From: Paenibacillus sp. sptzw28
Lineage (GTDB): Bacteria; Bacillota; Bacilli; Paenibacillales; Paenibacillaceae
Direction: 5' to 3'
Length of the DNA: 64,000 bases
Assembly: GCF_019550795.1 (NCBI RefSeq)
Contig: NZ_CP080545.1
Coordinates: 5,437,501-5,501,500, forward strand
A model generated the notes under the pieces. That model saw only the letters and a list, made by a program, of their open reading frames with translations. It was not told the origin of the DNA and made no database searches. Shown here piece after piece: positions 62,624-64,000 of the stretch. How positions within the stretch are numbered: the stretch's first letter is position 1; each line of letters opens with the position of its first letter. Position numbers and translations under genes: made by a program.

Positions 62624-64000
62624 ATGGAAAAACATGCAGATACGCCAACCATCGAATCCCTACAACAACAAATCATCGAACTATCGGCCAAGCTCAAATG
62701 GTACGAAGAGCAGTTCCGCTTAGCGCAGAAGAAGCGTTTCGGTGCTTCCAGTGAGCAGACGCATCCGGATCAATTAGAACTCCCGTTGTTCAACGAAGCC
62801 GAAATGATTGCAGCACCTGCTGGTGAAGAGCCGCGGTCTGAACAAATTACCTACGAGCGGCGCAAATCATCCGGCAAGCGAACAGAGGATCTCTCCAAGC
62901 TTCCAGTAGAAACAATCACCTATTCACTGGAGGAAGGCGAGCAAGTATGTGCGTGCTGCGGTGGGTTCCTTCACGAGATGAGTACAGAGACGCGCAATAA
63001 AATTGCCGTTGTACCGCCACAAGTGAAGGTCATCCGTCACGAGCGAAATGTGTATGCCTGCCGTCATTGTGAACGTGAAGATATTGAAACCCCGATCGTC
63101 ACAGCTGCGATGCCAAAACCTGTTTATCCGGGAAGTTTGGCATCACCGTCGAGCATGGCTTACGTTATGAGCCAGAAATACGTCGACGCTTGCCGTTATA
63201 CCGGCAAGAGCAGCATTTCGCGCGTCTTGGATACACGTTATCTCGTCAGACGATGGCGAATTGGATGATCTATGGTGCACAGAAATGGCTCATGCCATTG
63301 GTCTCCGTGATGAAAGCTTATCTGCTAAGGCAGGATGTGCTTCATGCAGATGAGACGACACTGCAGGTGCTGCGTGAGCCTGGGAAGTCTGCTCAATCGT
63401 CCTCGTATTTGTGGCTGTATCGCACCGGACGCGGTGTAGCGCCGGCGGTCATCTACGATTACCAGAAGACACGTGGCGGCGAGCATCCACAAATCTTCTT
63501 ATCCGGGTTCAAAGGTTACCTGCATGTCGATGGTTATGCGGGCTATCATAAGGTTCCTTGTGTGACTCTTGTGGGGTGCTGGGCACATGCGCGGCGTAAA
63601 TACGATGAAGCGTTGAAAGCAGCCCCGTCAGCGACGAGAGGTAACAAGGATTCGGTAGCTAGTCAAGGACTGGCTTACTGCAATGCTCTCTTCAATATTG
63701 AACGCGAGCTGAAGGATGCTTCGCCAGAAGAACGATATGCCGAGCGAAAGAAGCGAAGCCTTCCGATCCTGGAGGCTTATTCGGTATGGCTCAAGCAACA
63801 GCGCTCTCAAACACTGCCGAAGAGTCTGGTTGGAAAAGCGATTGCTTACAGCCTGAATCAGTGGGAGAAATTGACTGCCTTCCTGAAGGATGGTCGGCTC
63901 GAGATCGATAATAATCGCAGTGAGCGCTCGATCAAGCCATTCGTAATCGGGAGAAAGAACTGGTTATTTGCGAATACGCTTCGCGGCGCGAAGGCAAGTG
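62624..64000 (+). pseudogene. tnpC: IS66 transposase TnpC, frameshifted, 3' end beyond window
   Basis: DDE transposase. The first frame (62624 to about 63189) has the leucine-rich coiled coil, RFGASSEQ and the zinc-finger-like CACCGGFLHE...CRHCE part. Near 63189 a single base is missing: reading on in the next frame restores LPLYRQEQHFARLGYTLSRQ, then TMANWM, HADETTLQV (catalytic Asp), HVDGYAGYHK and the last part with EIDNNRSERSIKPFVIG (catalytic Glu). Without the shift the protein stops at 63268 after 214 aa. The frame stays open to the window end. Confidence 0.9.

Larger units (their letters stand above)
61784..64000 (+). mobile_element. IS66-family insertion sequence (right end beyond window)
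   Basis: Left end begins GTAAGCGTCAAACTCTCCAC, the GTAAGCG start usual for IS66 terminal repeats. The three genes tnpA, tnpB, tnpC follow in the normal order. The transposase is frameshifted, so this copy probably cannot move alone. The right end is not in the window. Confidence 0.88.

Noticed and set aside
1..64000. CRISPR array, tRNA or rRNA genes
   Set aside because: No regularly spaced direct repeats and no cloverleaf or rRNA-like conserved stretch were seen on either strand.

Overview
The window reads as a chromosomal segment from a spore-forming Firmicute, most likely Paenibacillus or a close relative. The pointers are a ger-type germinant receptor operon, two YesM/YesN plus Lpl-type sugar ABC transporter loci, strong AGGAGG ribosome sites with many TTG and GTG starts, an intracellular subtilisin, a PerR-type catalase promoter, and IS66 and IS1182 elements typical of that group. 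The genus is inferred from gene content, not measured.

Layout. 1-3.1 kb: end of gerA, then gerB, gerC and a small gerD-like gene. 3.1-9.7 kb: minus-strand block holding two paralogous 229-aa proteins of unknown function, a dead IS1182 copy, a small secreted protein, an intracellular subtilisin, a secreted lipase-like hydrolase and an XRE regulator. 9.8-11.5 kb: remnants (Ig-like repeat protein, DinB, GH51 arabinofuranosidase) around an intact cupin gene. 11.6-15.5 kb: a cyclic-di-GMP-I riboswitch with a terminator, followed by acylating aldehyde dehydrogenase, 4-hydroxy-2-oxoacid aldolase, cupin, an SDR with an altered catalytic triad, and a MEKHLA-domain protein. 15.8-19.5 kb: methyltransferase, truncated hydrolase, deoxyribonucleotidase, broken VC0807-type gene and a macrolide-type glycosyltransferase. 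19.6-30.4 kb: a six-gene plus-strand operon (sensor kinase, AraC-type response regulator, sugar-binding lipoprotein, two permeases, a 1339-aa multidomain glycoside hydrolase). 30.4-33.1 kb: P-loop kinase, quinone oxidoreductase, aldo/keto reductase. 33.3-47.1 kb: a second ABC/two-component locus whose parts (binding protein, permeases and kinase; then a second binding protein and the response regulator) are separated by a surface-polysaccharide-like cassette (Wzy-like protein, 36-aa membrane peptide, acyltransferase, Calx-beta protein). 47.3-54.9 kb: PAS sensor kinase, catalase, GNAT, EamA transporter, Nudix, Lrp and SHOCT genes. 55-61.7 kb: regulatory and transport remnants, DJ-1/PfpI, a flavodoxin-fold oxidoreductase, ferredoxin-MBL protein, stalk-domain protein and an HxlR regulator. 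61.8-64 kb: an IS66 element with a frameshifted transposase, running off the end.

How the parts connect. The two YesMN/ABC loci look like polysaccharide uptake systems; the first ends in its own secreted hydrolase. The riboswitch ties a small carbonyl-chemistry operon to the motile/sessile second messenger; base pairing suggests an OFF switch. The HxlR gene, a broken MFS exporter and the flavodoxin-fold oxidoreductase share a 62-bp promoter module in the same orientation relative to each structural gene, which suggests a small electrophile or quinone response regulon. At least eleven gene fragments in 64 kb show active gene decay. No tRNA, rRNA or CRISPR array was seen.
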